From NCBI GenBank assembly GCA_900291925.1, contig UWYS01000009.1, positions 248,001-312,000 of the forward strand: a DNA stretch of 64,000 nucleotides. The letters run 5' to 3'. Of this stretch, positions 55,193 to 64,000 are shown piece by piece. Below the pieces are notes generated by a model. That model did not search any database. It was not told where the DNA came from and worked only from the letters and a program-made list of their open reading frames with translations. Origin of the DNA: Thecaphora thlaspeos (lineage: Eukaryota > Basidiomycota > Ustilaginomycetes > Urocystidales > Glomosporiaceae). The position numbers and the translations under genes were made by a program. Numbering within the stretch: the stretch's first letter is position 1; each line of letters opens with the position of its first letter.

Positions 55193-58100
55193 TCAGTCAT
55201 CGCGATCCGGTTCGGAATCGGTATCGTGGATCTCTACGACCTCCTGCCTGTTCCGCCTTTGAACGACGGATGGTCTGTCTGTCTGTTTCGCCGCCGTCCT
55301 CAACCTAGTAGCCAACGCGGGTGCCGATGCCGAAGGAGCGTCTTCGTCCGGTTCTGTCTCCGTCTCGCTTCCCGAACGACTGGTCGTTCGCATATCGGCC
55401 TGGCGACGGACGGGCCGATCGACGATCATGGCGTGCTGTCGTGGCGCATCGTCGTGTATCGGATGGACCTCTGCAACGATGGCCTCTTCGTCCTCGTCCA
55501 TGTCGTTACCCCTTTCCGGCAGAACCACACCCTTTGCTCCGGCAAGGTATGCATCATCCCCGCCACCACCGCCGCTACCTTCGCCGGCGCCTTCGTCTTC
55601 GTCGTCGGCGAGCAGCTCGAAGATTTCGTTGACCTCGTCTGGCGACAGAACAAGATCCACCAGATCGCCAGCTAGGTCGGCTATCGAATCGAGACGCGCC
55701 GAGGTGGTCGTTAGCCTCCGGACGCGTGCCTCGACTTGTCGCTTGATGACGGTGGCGCCGCCAACAGCGTTCACCTTGTCGGATGTGTCGCTTTGGAACC
55801 TGCGAAGACGATACAGGGCCATCTCCTTTTCGTCCTCGATCCATTCCGGCTCGGGCGCAAAAGCGATTCGATTGAGAGAGACGATGAAACTTTGTCGAAT
55901 ACCGTTGAGCATGTTGTAGGCCTCTGGGTCTTCGAGCTTCTGCGCCAGGTTGATCAATCCCCACCGCGAGGACGAGCCGTCGTAGGCATCCGCGCTCGAG
56001 TCTGGGTGCGAGTACTGGCTATCGCCGTTCTCGCCCGCCGTCGAGAGGGGAAGCGGGTAGCGGTAGAGGACCGACAGCAGGCGAACGTCCAGCGTCAGAC
56101 GTTCCACCAGGTCTTCGAGGCCAGTTTCGAGGTCTTGTTCGCCATTCCGTAGTGTGGTGACCTCGTCGTCGAGGCGGGAAGCGGCCAGGTCGAGCCACAA
56201 CGTCGAGACGATACCCTGCGCGCCCGCATTCCACAGCGTGTCCGAGTCGAGCGAGAGGCATTTGATGAGCGCTGCCAGGAGCGGAGCCGAGTCGGCCAGG
56301 ATGATGTGCGTGTCCCTCGCTTTGATGGCGGCCTGCGTGAGGAGGATCAGGATGGTTCGATGGAGCGAATGCCACTCTGATTCCGACAGGTCGACGCGCC
56401 GGTCCACAAGGTGCTTCGAGAGCACCTCGAGCACGGAGAACCTGGCGCTGCGTGCGCCCCGCCTCGCGTTCGCCATCGCGGACGTCGAAGTGGAAGTAGA
56501 GCTCGGCGTGCTAAGCGACTGGCCGAGTTGAGGGTCCGGCTTGGCCGCCAGGCAGGCGTGAATCAGGCTCGAGTTGGACGCCATCGACGCCATCAGGCGG
56601 ACGGTTCGCTCGATGCTCGAGCATCGACGCCGTCGGTCCAGCAGCGTGTAGAGGAAGCCATCCGTCTCGCCGACGAAACGAAGGGCCGACTCGAGCGGAC
56701 GCCCGGAAAAGGACCAGCATAGCACCTCAAGCATGCTAATGACGGCCTCGATGAGCTCTTCGCGCGCCTCGCCGCCCATGTCCCAGGGCTCCTCCTTTGG
56801 CGTCGCCGCCATCTCTCCATTCGCCGTCCTAGCCCTTTCTCGGTTGGCGCGGCGCATCTGGCTCTGCGCATGCGCCTGTGCCGTCGTTGCTGGGCGCCCT
56901 CTGTCCGCGGCATCGGACAGTGGACCGCTCAAGGGGAGGACGGAGGCTGGTGAAGAGATCGAGATCGGGACGACGTTGCACTTCTTGATCGACTCGACCA
57001 GGATGCCGGTGAGGCTGCGCGGGGTGTCGACATCATCGTTCGTAGTCCGACGCGGCCCGTCGCTGCCGTGCGATGCCTCGTGCATGCGCAGCTCTGCCGT
57101 CCGGTGGGTCCAGACGTCGTCCTGTGGCGTTAGGATCTTGTCCGCCAGGGCTGGGTGCGCGACGCACAGCGACCACGTCAATTTTAGGGTGTCGCGGAGG
57201 CAGTCAATCATGCAGAGACGCAGGAAGAGGCCCATCAGCGTCTGGAGGGCGGCCGCTAGACCCTCGAGCAGGTCCTGCATGCCATCTTCGAGCTCTTCCT
57301 CCCAGCCGCCGTCATCGTGCACGAGGAGAAAGTAGAAGCGCTGTTCACCGTCAGAAACGCTGCCCTGCGTCAGGACGGTGTTGAGGAACTGCGTGGTGAG
57401 CGCGTACCGCTGCAGCAAGATCGGGGCCACGCTCGATGGGACCTCAGCGTTGATGAGCCGGTAGATCGTGGTCTCGTACGGCCGCGATCCAGAAGGGCAC
57501 ACGCCGGCCAGGGAACCCTTCGGATTGTACCGGGTCCGCGGGTACGATAGCGGCGTCGATGGCACGGAGCATGTGTGTCCGAGCACCTGCCCCACCAGCT
57601 CAGCACGCCTTCGGACCAGCTCGCCCACGGCCCAGTGGTACCGCTCCCGCCGCCGGTAAGCGGCCGCATCGATCCCGTCGACATGGGCGCCGTCGTCCGC
57701 GCGCTGCTTCGAAGGGGTCTGCGGCAGCCTGCTCGGCGAGGCTCGATCCGGGAGCGGCTCTTCGTGATCGCCCATTGTGATGTCTATGGCATCCTGGCTC
57801 AGACCTCCCAGCCTCGACTCGCCACCCTCAGCCTGGATGGGCTTCAGGCCCGGTATCAGCGCCGCCGGTCTGAAGTTGGCCGGCAAGGTCTCGGGGGCAT
57901 TGAACGAGTTCTGGAACTTGGAAAAGGCCTTAGCCTTGCCCTTGGCGCTCGATCGATATCGCACAGGCGCATCCCGCCCAGTGTTGGACGGCGTCGCCTT
58001 CTTGCTAGGGCTGGAAGGCTCTCCGCGGTCCATCAGCGCCGGCCTGCCCAGCGTCCTGGGTGTCCACGACGTCGACGAGCTGGGGGTGATGGGTTGCCTG

Positions 58101-59323
58101 CCATTGCGCTTGCGCTTGGTCGGCGTCGTAAGTCCCGCGGCGACCTGCGACTCCTGTCGCCTATCGGCGTCGCGCAGCGTCGAGGGAGGGAGGCGGCGCA
58201 CACTGGACGGCCACGCCCTCCGGCTGGTGTCTTGCTCGACTCTGCGGAAGGCGGTGGCCGTCTCGAGCCTCTCCATCTGCCTTTGGTTGTCGGCATGCAA
58301 CTTCTCGAGCGAAGCCTTATGCTCCTGCTCCATGCGAACCTCTTTTTCGCGCAGCTTGGCATTGTCGAGGCTGACCTTGGAGAGGTTCTGGCGCACTACG
58401 GCGACCTCGCCCTCCTTTGCGCGCTTGTCGAGTGTGAGTTTGCGTATCGTTTCCTCGTGCTGCTTGGCGGCTCTCTGCAGGTCCTGAAGCTGCCTTTGGA
58501 GTAGCTCGACATCGGTATCAGAGCCGGCGTAGGCGTTGGTGACGTCCTGCGGCGGTGGCGGTCTTGGCTCGGGCGGGGGATTCCTTCGGCTCTGTACCTG
58601 CGCTGGCTGCCGCTGCTGCTGCTGATGCTGCTGGCGAGGCTGCTGAGAGACAGGCTGCTGCGACATGCGGATAGCCTCCTCTTCGGCACGATCGAGTCCG
58701 TTGTTGCCCGTCCACCAGTCATCGTCGCCGTCGCCAAATTCGTCGTCGCGGAGGTTGCGTACGATGACCTGATCCGTTCCGGGCGACCGTCTGGATGCGA
58801 AGGCAGTGGCCAATTGCTGCCGGCTGTTTCCATTGTTGGCAGCGATGAAAGTGGAAGCGTGAGACCCAGGACGAGGCGGCTCCGCTGGCGGAGGCCGTTC
58901 CTCGTCTTCATCTTCGACGATGACAGCTTCATGGCGCAGCCCTGTGCTGCCTCCCGAGGTGATGCGCGAGGGACCATTGCCGAGCTTCTGCTTCTTTTGT
59001 GGGTTGACGAAAGTGCCCTTGCGTATGCTGCCCGATGGCAGGCTATTGAAAGAGGTGGACTGGGCGACAGCGGCGGTGGCGGTGGCGGTGGCAAAAGACG
59101 TTGGACGACCGGGGTAGCCGGGGACGGAGGTCTGCCTCTGCTGGCGGCTTGCTACGGATTGAGAGGCGGTGTAGGAAGCTTCTAGCTGTGCGAGCGACTC
59201 TTCCAGCTCTGGATCGAGCGGTGCGTCGTCGAAGAAGGCATCGAACTCGTCGTTGCCGTCGGTCATGTTTGCGGGCGTTGCTCTGAGAGCGGCATCGGGA
59301 GCTGCGGTGTCACGGAAGGGCAA
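55193..59323 (-). CDS. ATRIP/Rad26-like DNA-damage checkpoint protein
   Basis: A 1376-residue single frame. The second Met, at 59266 (MTDGNDEFDAFFDDAPLD), is an equally good start and begins an acidic, aromatic stretch like the RPA70N-binding end of ATRIP/Ddc2. Residues 60-270 are Gln/Pro/Arg disorder. A coiled coil follows (about 278-360): LQRQLQDLQRAAKQHEETIR, GEVAVVRQNLSKVSLDNAKL and LEKLHADNQRQMERLETATA. The GE-VR-LSK heptads and the terminal ET-F are typical of fungal Rad26/ATRIP. The C-terminal 750 residues are helical, with HEAT-like character. ATRIP recruits the ATR kinase to RPA-coated DNA. The call rests on architecture and coiled-coil pattern; the divergent FEN1 neighbour fits a replication/repair context. 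Confidence 0.75.
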   Translation of the reverse strand: MPFRDTAAPDAALRATPANMTDGNDEFDAFFDDAPLDPELEESLAQLEASYTASQSVASRQQRQTSVPGYPGRPTSFATATATAAVAQSTSFNSLPSGSIRKGTFVNPQKKQKLGNGPSRITSGGSTGLRHEAVIVEDEDEERPPPAEPPRPGSHASTFIAANNGNSRQQLATAFASRRSPGTDQVIVRNLRDDEFGDGDDDWWTGNNGLDRAEEEAIRMSQQPVSQQPRQQHQQQQRQPAQVQSRRNPPPEPRPPPPQDVTNAYAGSDTDVELLQRQLQDLQRAAKQHEETIRKLTLDKRAKEGEVAVVRQNLSKVSLDNAKLREKEVRMEQEHKASLEKLHADNQRQMERLETATAFRRVEQDTSRRAWPSSVRRLPPSTLRDADRRQESQVAAGLTTPTKRKRNGRQPITPSSSTSWTPRTLGRPALMDRGEPSSPSKKATPSNTGRDAPVRYRSSAKGKAKAFSKFQNSFNAPETLPANFRPAALIPGLKPIQAEGGESRLGGLSQDAIDITMGDHEEPLPDRASPSRLPQTPSKQRADDGAHVDGIDAAAYRRRERYHWAVGELVRRRAELVGQVLGHTCSVPSTPLSYPRTRYNPKGSLAGVCPSGSRPYETTIYRLINAEVPSSVAPILLQRYALTTQFLNTVLTQGSVSDGEQRFYFLLVHDDGGWEEELEDGMQDLLEGLAAALQTLMGLFLRLCMIDCLRDTLKLTWSLCVAHPALADKILTPQDDVWTHRTAELRMHEASHGSDGPRRTTNDDVDTPRSLTGILVESIKKCNVVPISISSPASVLPLSGPLSDAADRGRPATTAQAHAQSQMRRANRERARTANGEMAATPKEEPWDMGGEAREELIEAVISMLEVLCWSFSGRPLESALRFVGETDGFLYTLLDRRRRCSSIERTVRLMASMASNSSLIHACLAAKPDPQLGQSLSTPSSTSTSTSAMANARRGARSARFSVLEVLSKHLVDRRVDLSESEWHSLHRTILILLTQAAIKARDTHIILADSAPLLAALIKCLSLDSDTLWNAGAQGIVSTLWLDLAASRLDDEVTTLRNGEQDLETGLEDLVERLTLDVRLLSVLYRYPLPLSTAGENGDSQYSHPDSSADAYDGSSSRWGLINLAQKLEDPEAYNMLNGIRQSFIVSLNRIAFAPEPEWIEDEKEMALYRLRRFQSDTSDKVNAVGGATVIKRQVEARVRRLTTTSARLDSIADLAGDLVDLVLSPDEVNEIFELLADDEDEGAGEGSGGGGGDDAYLAGAKGVVLPERGNDMDEDEEAIVAEVHPIHDDAPRQHAMIVDRPVRRQADMRTTSRSGSETETEPDEDAPSASAPALATRLRTAAKQTDRPSVVQRRNRQEVVEIHDTDSEPDRDD

Positions 59324-59835
59324 GCTGGCAGACGGGCGAATGGGCTGTTGGCGAATCGATGGGGCGGGGGTAGGTCGTCGCTTTTAGGCGGTGCGTGCGG
59401 TGATGAGGCGACGTCTGGCTGGCTGAGTCGAGAGCGGAAGGAGGCGGCGGTGGCGGGCGGGCGAGCGGAAGATGGCGGAGGGGGAGTTGGGTGGCCTTCA
59501 GCCTTTGGCCGCTCGGAATCTCGGATGTCGGAGGGACGCTGCTCGCCCGCTTGCACTTGGCAGGCGGGGCGCGCCGGCGTCACTCAACTACGGACGCTTG
59601 TATTTCCTGCGAGCGCCACCGCCGCGACGTGACGTCGACGCGAGCCGGGTCGCGCCACGCGTAAATGAATGAACGCGTCCTGCCTCTGCTTCTAGCGCCG
59701 CGCCCAAGGCAAAGTGGAGGAACAGCGCGCCCAACCAAGCTCATCCCGCCCCTTGACCTCACCGCCACCCTCACCGCCACTGCAACCGCAACCTCATCAC
59801 CCACCCAAGTTCAACTTCGCGCGCTCAGAGGCATC
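59324..59835. promoter_or_regulatory. Divergent promoter of ATRIP-like gene and FEN1
   Basis: 512 bp (570 bp if the ATRIP-like protein starts at 59266). It includes two perfect ACGCGT boxes listed separately. No gene is hidden here. Confidence 0.6.
59657..59678. promoter_or_regulatory. Two MluI cell-cycle boxes (ACGCGT)
   Basis: ACGCGT occurs at 59657..59662 and again at 59673..59678, 16 bp apart start to start. ACGCGT is the binding site of MBF-type G1/S regulators in fungi, and yeast RAD27 is a known G1/S-regulated gene. The boxes are about 160-180 bp upstream of the FEN1 ATG and 330-420 bp from the ATRIP-like start. Confidence 0.65.
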
Positions 59836-61310
59836 ATGGGTATCAAAGGTAAGGTCAGCCACCCAGCCACCGCAGTCGTGTGCGCGCGCCTGACTGTCCG
59901 ACGCCAAGCTAGACACGCTGACACGCAACCGTTCTCTCTTCCCCGCCGCCGTCCAGGCCTCACTGCGCTCATCAATGACGAGGCGCCCGGCGCCATCAAA
60001 GAGATCGAGATCAAGACCTACTTCGGCCGCAAAGTCGCCATCGACGCCTCCATGAGCCTCTACCAGTTCCTTATCGCCGTTAGGCAAAACGACGGACAGC
60101 AGCTCATGACCGAGTCCGGCGAGACGACCAGCCACCTCCTCGGCTTCTTCTACCGCACCCTTCGCATGATCGACTACGGCATCAAGCCCATGTACGTCTT
60201 CGACGGCAAGCCGCCCGACCTCAAGCAAGAGGTGCTCAACAAGCGTTTCGGCAAGCGCGAAGAGGCTAGGGAGCAGGAAGAGGAGCAGAAGGACATCGCA
60301 GACAACGAAAAGATGGACCAGCTCGCCCGGAGGCAGGTCAGGCCCACGCGACAGCACAACGAAGAGGTCAGGCACCTGCTCAATCTCATGGGCATCCCTT
60401 GCGTCATCGCACCCTCCGAGGCAGAGGCTCAGTGCGCCGAGCTCGCCCGCGCCGGCAAGGTGTACGCCGCCGGCTCAGAGGACATGGATACCCTGACGTT
60501 CGGCACGCCCGTCCTCCTCAAACATCTCACCGCCTCGGAGCAGAAAAAGATCCCCGTCCACCAGGTCGACCTGCCCAAGGCGCTCGAGGGCCTGGGCATG
60601 ACGATGGAGCAGTTCATCGACCTCTGCATCCTCCTCGGCTGCGACTACCTCGACCCCATCAAGGGCATCGGCCCAAAGACGGCGCTCAAACTGATGAAGG
60701 AGCACGGCAGCCTCGACAAGGTCGTCGCGCACCTCAAGGAGGAAGGCAAGAAGAGCGTCGTCATTCCGGAGGTGTGGCCGTTTGAAGAGGCCAGGAAGAT
60801 CTTCCTCGCACCCGACGTCCAGCAGGGCAAGGACCTCGACCTCAAGTGGGAGGCGCCCGACGTCGAAGGCATGGTCAAGTTCCTCTGTCAGGACAAGGGT
60901 TTTAGGTGAGTGCGCGGGCATCGCAACAGCTGCTCCATCACCCACTCGGAGGTTGACCGCACGTCCATCCTTAACATTTTCTCCCCACAGCGAGGATCGC
61001 GTGAGGAAAGGATGCGAGAAGCTGCAAAAGTCGCTCAGCCAGAAGCAACAGGGCAGGTTGGACGGTTTCTTTACGTGAGTGACTATTCTGTGCCCCCCAC
61101 CCCCCCCCTTCTTCATCTTGTCTTTGCGCTAGATGGAAGCTCGCTGACCGACGATGTCCCACCATCTACTCTTCTCCCTCCCATGTCCTATCCTCCCTTC
61201 ACGTCAGCGTCGCATCATCGTCAGCCAAGAGGAAGCCAGAAGGCGACGCTAAAAAGGACGGCAAAAAAGCAAAGACCACCACGACGGCCGCCGCGAAGGG
61301 GAAGAAATGA
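59836..61310 (+). CDS. RAD27: Flap endonuclease 1 (FEN1/Rad27)
   Basis: Exons 59836..59848, 59957..60905, 60991..61074 and 61208..61310, in phase, 382 residues, the normal FEN1 length. Exon 1 encodes only MGIK plus one base, joining to give [12 protein letters not shown] with the free N-terminal Gly region intact. Active-site acidic residues are visible in [44 protein letters not shown] and [18 protein letters not shown] (H3TH). Exon 3 ends in the PCNA-binding PIP box QGRLDGFF. Exon 4 is a Lys-rich tail. FEN1 removes 5' flaps during Okazaki fragment maturation and long-patch base-excision repair. Confidence 0.97.
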
Positions 61311-61727
61311 CGAAGACACTCTCAACGATCTACATACGAGCGCACCCAGCAGTCGTCACCTATACACTTGCAGCTACGCACACATGCGCACGCCCTCCTC
61401 GTCTCGTCCTGTACCAAAATCACATGGGTCGTGTTTCCCGCTTCTTACTGCGCTGTAATTTTATCCCCATCTACTATCCGACTCAGGAGGACATGCCAAG
61501 CCTCAATGGCTGCGCACGATCAGATAGACTACCGCTCAGGTCATCCGAAACAACCCTACAGTCTCGCGTCTTTGTCGTGCGATCAAAGCCATTGCCGCTG
61601 ACGTCTTGGTACACTCTACGGCGCGGATGAAGTGGTGCGGGTGAAGAGATGGGCGAGTGGAATCAGGATGGGTAGCTCAGCACGACGTCCAAACGTTACC
61701 ATCGGCCCGAGTCGCGGAAGCAAGAAC
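61311..61727. other. Convergent 3' flanks of FEN1 and the PNGase A-like gene
   Basis: About 420 bp between stop codons; nothing else is seen. Confidence 0.4.
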
Positions 61728-63836
61728 TCACAGCGTCTCGGTCGATTCGTAGCTGTACGCCGGTGGAGCATTTTCGTTCTTCAGGGTCGAAAAGACGCTA
61801 GTGTCACGATGCTCCTCTATGTTCCAATCTCCGCCTCCAGCGTGCCGTCCCAGGACATCTTCGTTGCCGATCAGGAGCCTGGCGGGTGTACTCGCGCCGG
61901 CACGGTTGATACGTCGAACGAAAGATCCTTTAATGTTGCTCCTTTGTGTCACGTTACCACTCGGTTCTTGTTGAAGCACGGTCGACACTGTCAGTGGGTA
62001 CGAGAAGGACATTTCGAGGCTTTCTTTACTCTGCCCACTGCCCGGGAAGGTCGAGTCCGCTCGGAAGGGTCGTTGGTCGTTGCTGTCGACACCACGTCGG
62101 TCGATCGTCTCTTCGTCGTCATTGTGGGAGGCCTCCACCGAGTCGATGACGGTAGATCGTGTCCAGCCTGTCGAACGCTGGACATTTGTTTGCTCCGTCG
62201 GGGTGAGGACGCCTCGGTTCTCGTAGGCCGTCGATTGCTGCCACACGACAGTCTTGGCCGCCAGTCCGCGCTTCCGATCGCTGCCAGTCGAAAGGGAGCC
62301 CCGGATCTCGACCGTACGGCTTCCGGCCAGCTGGGTTGTAAAGGTCAGCTTACCGTCCTGGAAAGGATCGCCCTGCAGACGGCCCGTCACCGACACGCGA
62401 GGAATGTCGGATATCTGTGCGGCGTGTACCTTGCCCGTCGTCCTTTCGTCGCTGCTGTCGAGGTAGACGGCCACGTTGCCCGAGACGAACCAGCTTGCGT
62501 TGTTTATCCGTCCATCAGCCTCTCCCGATGCGACGCTGACGCTGAACTCGTGCGGCCGCCCGTCGGTAAGGCCGCCAAGGAAGGGCGTCACGTCGATGCT
62601 GTACGTCGGCGAGTCGAACGCGCCAAACGACGCAGAGGGCCGCCACAGCAGCGGCTGCACGCCTCCCGTGTAGATGACAGGGTACGGCGCGGCGAGACCG
62701 GCCAGCTGACCATCAATGTGCAGCTGCACCTCGCGGTACGGTCCGTGCCCGTAGTATCCCTGGTCGGTTGCGTTGATCAGCTGTCTGAAGAACTTGTCCG
62801 GGACCAGCGTGTACCAAAACTCTTCCGTGGCAGTTCCCGTCGCGTACAGCTCAACCGTGGCACGGGCGGCGTTGTGCGGGATGCGGAGAGAGACGGTGCC
62901 GTTCTTGCTGGTCCCGCCGACGCGGAAAAGGGAGTTGTCATGGCTCTTTTGTTCCGAGATGGGGAGGATCAGGTCGGGCGTTCGCTGAGACAGAGGGGCG
63001 AGACCTTTGCCGGTGATGTCGACGAAGGCTGAGATGGAGAGCGTTACTGCGACTCAAAGCGGGTAGCAGGCCGACCGACCACGTTCACAGCTTGGTCAGC
63101 TCTTGTTTCTTTTTAATTGGCTCTTGCTGCCGAAGTGACCTGTATCCTTTACCCTTTACCCACGGTTGAGCGCGCCAGTGTAGGTATCGTCGACGATGTT
63201 CGGGAAGTCGAACAGAACGCTAGTGGACTGGCCCTTGAGGAGGGAATAGTACCTGCCTATGTCCTTGGACGTCTGCCATTCGATGCCAATCGATGTAGGT
63301 TCGGGGTTGTCTGTCCTCCAGACCTCTACGCCCGGGCCAACCTGGTCGTTACCCAGCCACACGGTGCCGAGGCGATCAAATTGGCGGCCTATCGATGTAC
63401 CGCGGATGGTCATGCTGAGACCCGTCCAAGCGGCTGGAACCTTGCATCGATCATCGTCGAACGCCGACGGGCTGAACGTGACGATGGCCGGCCTTCCGTA
63501 GCTGTTGGTAAAGGAGTGACTGATTAGCTCGAGAGTGCAGCTGACTGAGGTTCGGAGCAGCATGAGGGGAGCCGGTCGGTTCAGCTCAAAGTTGAGCGTG
63601 GGCGTCTGCTTGTCGGTCGTTCCGGCGTGCGGCAGATAAGCCACGGCTTCGCCCGAAACACCCGCGGCGGTGGCGGGCAGTCGGTGGTGGCTCGACCAGT
63701 GGAAGGGAGCATTGGCTTCACTTCGTCGCTGCTGTGCATGATTACGCTGATGCTGGGGCGGATGCTGGTGCGAGCCTGCGGCGGTGCTCACAACAAGCGC
63801 TGCCAGCACCGACAAGGCGGTCCGAGGTATCAGCAT
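61728..63836 (-). CDS. Secreted peptide-N4-asparagine amidase A-like protein
   Basis: Exon 1 is 63836..63164 and exon 2 is 63028..61728 (GTGGGT donor, TCTCAG acceptor), 657 residues. The N-terminus is a signal peptide (IPRTALSVLAALVVSTAAG). The body matches the fungal and plant PNGase A family: TCTLELI-type opening (here SCTLELISHSF), DRLGTVWLGNDQVGPGVEVW, RTDNPEPTSIGIEW, KDIGRYYSLL, LFDFPNIVDDTYTG, the exon-2 region EFWYTLVPDKF and the substrate-loop style GPYREVQLHIDGQLAGLAA, then PVIYTGGVQPLLWRP and YSIDVTPFLG. PNGase A cleaves N-glycans from Asn in glycopeptides. It is probably secreted or vacuolar. Both ends of the reading frame are complete. Whether catalytic residues are all present cannot be judged here. 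Confidence 0.85.
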
Positions 63837-64000
63837 GGTGATGAAGGTGTTGGACTACGCTGGGCCGGGATGTTAGTGTCGTGCGCGTCAGTGGAAGGCA
63901 GTGGTGGGGAGATAGGAGAATGCTTGTGACAAGGATCCGCTGTGAGAAGGCACAGCGAGAAGGCGGTCACCGCTTCATTTCGGAGAGCATAGCTCGACTG
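63837..64000. other. Upstream flank of the PNGase A-like gene to window end
   Basis: 164 bp of 5' flank; nothing else is recognised. Confidence 0.4.

Noticed and set aside
57575..58504. 309-residue plus-strand frame inside the ATRIP-like gene
   Set aside because: Overlaps a long, clearly coding minus-strand gene and has no domain or codon pattern of its own.

Overview
The window is nuclear DNA of a filamentous or dimorphic fungus, most likely a basidiomycete and plausibly a smut relative (Ustilaginomycotina). This is inferred from GC-rich coding sequence, short GT-AG introns, very long low-complexity Ser/Ala/Gln/Pro tracts in regulatory proteins, an isolated 5S rRNA gene of basidiomycete type, and proteins that read as fungal orthologues (vacuolar Pho8, Vcx1, Atg12, Snx3, Eaf1, a WOPR regulator). 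No bacterial, viral or CRISPR feature was seen. Exon joins were worked out by hand from GT/AG sites and phase, so several genes below (notably ATG12) differ from any single open frame.

Layout. 1-4.6 kb: 3' end of a histidinol-phosphatase gene (+), RPA49 of RNA polymerase I (-) and an annexin (-). 4.8-5.9 kb: a 1.07-kb element with 72-nt inverted ends holding a broken HTH_psq gene, probably the remnant of a pogo-like transposon. 6.7-7.7 kb: six-exon ATG12 (-). 8.5-10.2 kb: ribosomal protein uL30/RPL7 (+) with a box C/D snoRNA candidate in its second intron. 11.3-15.6 kb: vacuolar alkaline phosphatase (-) and a leucine-rich orphan (+). 15.8 kb: 5S rRNA. 18.4-20.3 kb: a single-pass membrane protein (+). 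21.0-24.5 kb: two divergent genes that look like the inner-kinetochore partners CENP-U/Ame1 (-) and CENP-Q/Okp1 (+). 24.8-26.7 kb: acetyl-CoA acetyltransferase (-). 27.3-30.6 kb: C2H2 zinc-finger regulator (-). 32.4-33.9 kb: Ca2+/H+ antiporter (+). 33.9-41.5 kb: 7.6 kb without a convincing gene, upstream of a WOPR-domain regulator (41.5-44.5 kb, +). 45.8-51.2 kb: Eaf1/Vid21 of NuA4 (+). 53.6-54.8 kb: sorting nexin 3 (+). 55.2-59.3 kb: ATRIP/Rad26-like checkpoint protein (-), divergent from FEN1/RAD27 (59.8-61.3 kb, +). 61.7-63.8 kb: secreted PNGase A-like protein (-).

The genes do not form a biosynthetic or defence cluster; this is mostly housekeeping DNA. Three arrangements suggest shared function. 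The ATRIP-like gene and FEN1 share a divergent promoter with two perfect MluI cell-cycle boxes. The CENP-U-like and CENP-Q-like genes are head to head. The RPL7 intron carries a methylation guide against the same rRNA stretch that is targeted from RPL7 introns in budding yeast. The most unusual items are the inverted-repeat element, the snoRNA and the very long upstream region of the WOPR gene.
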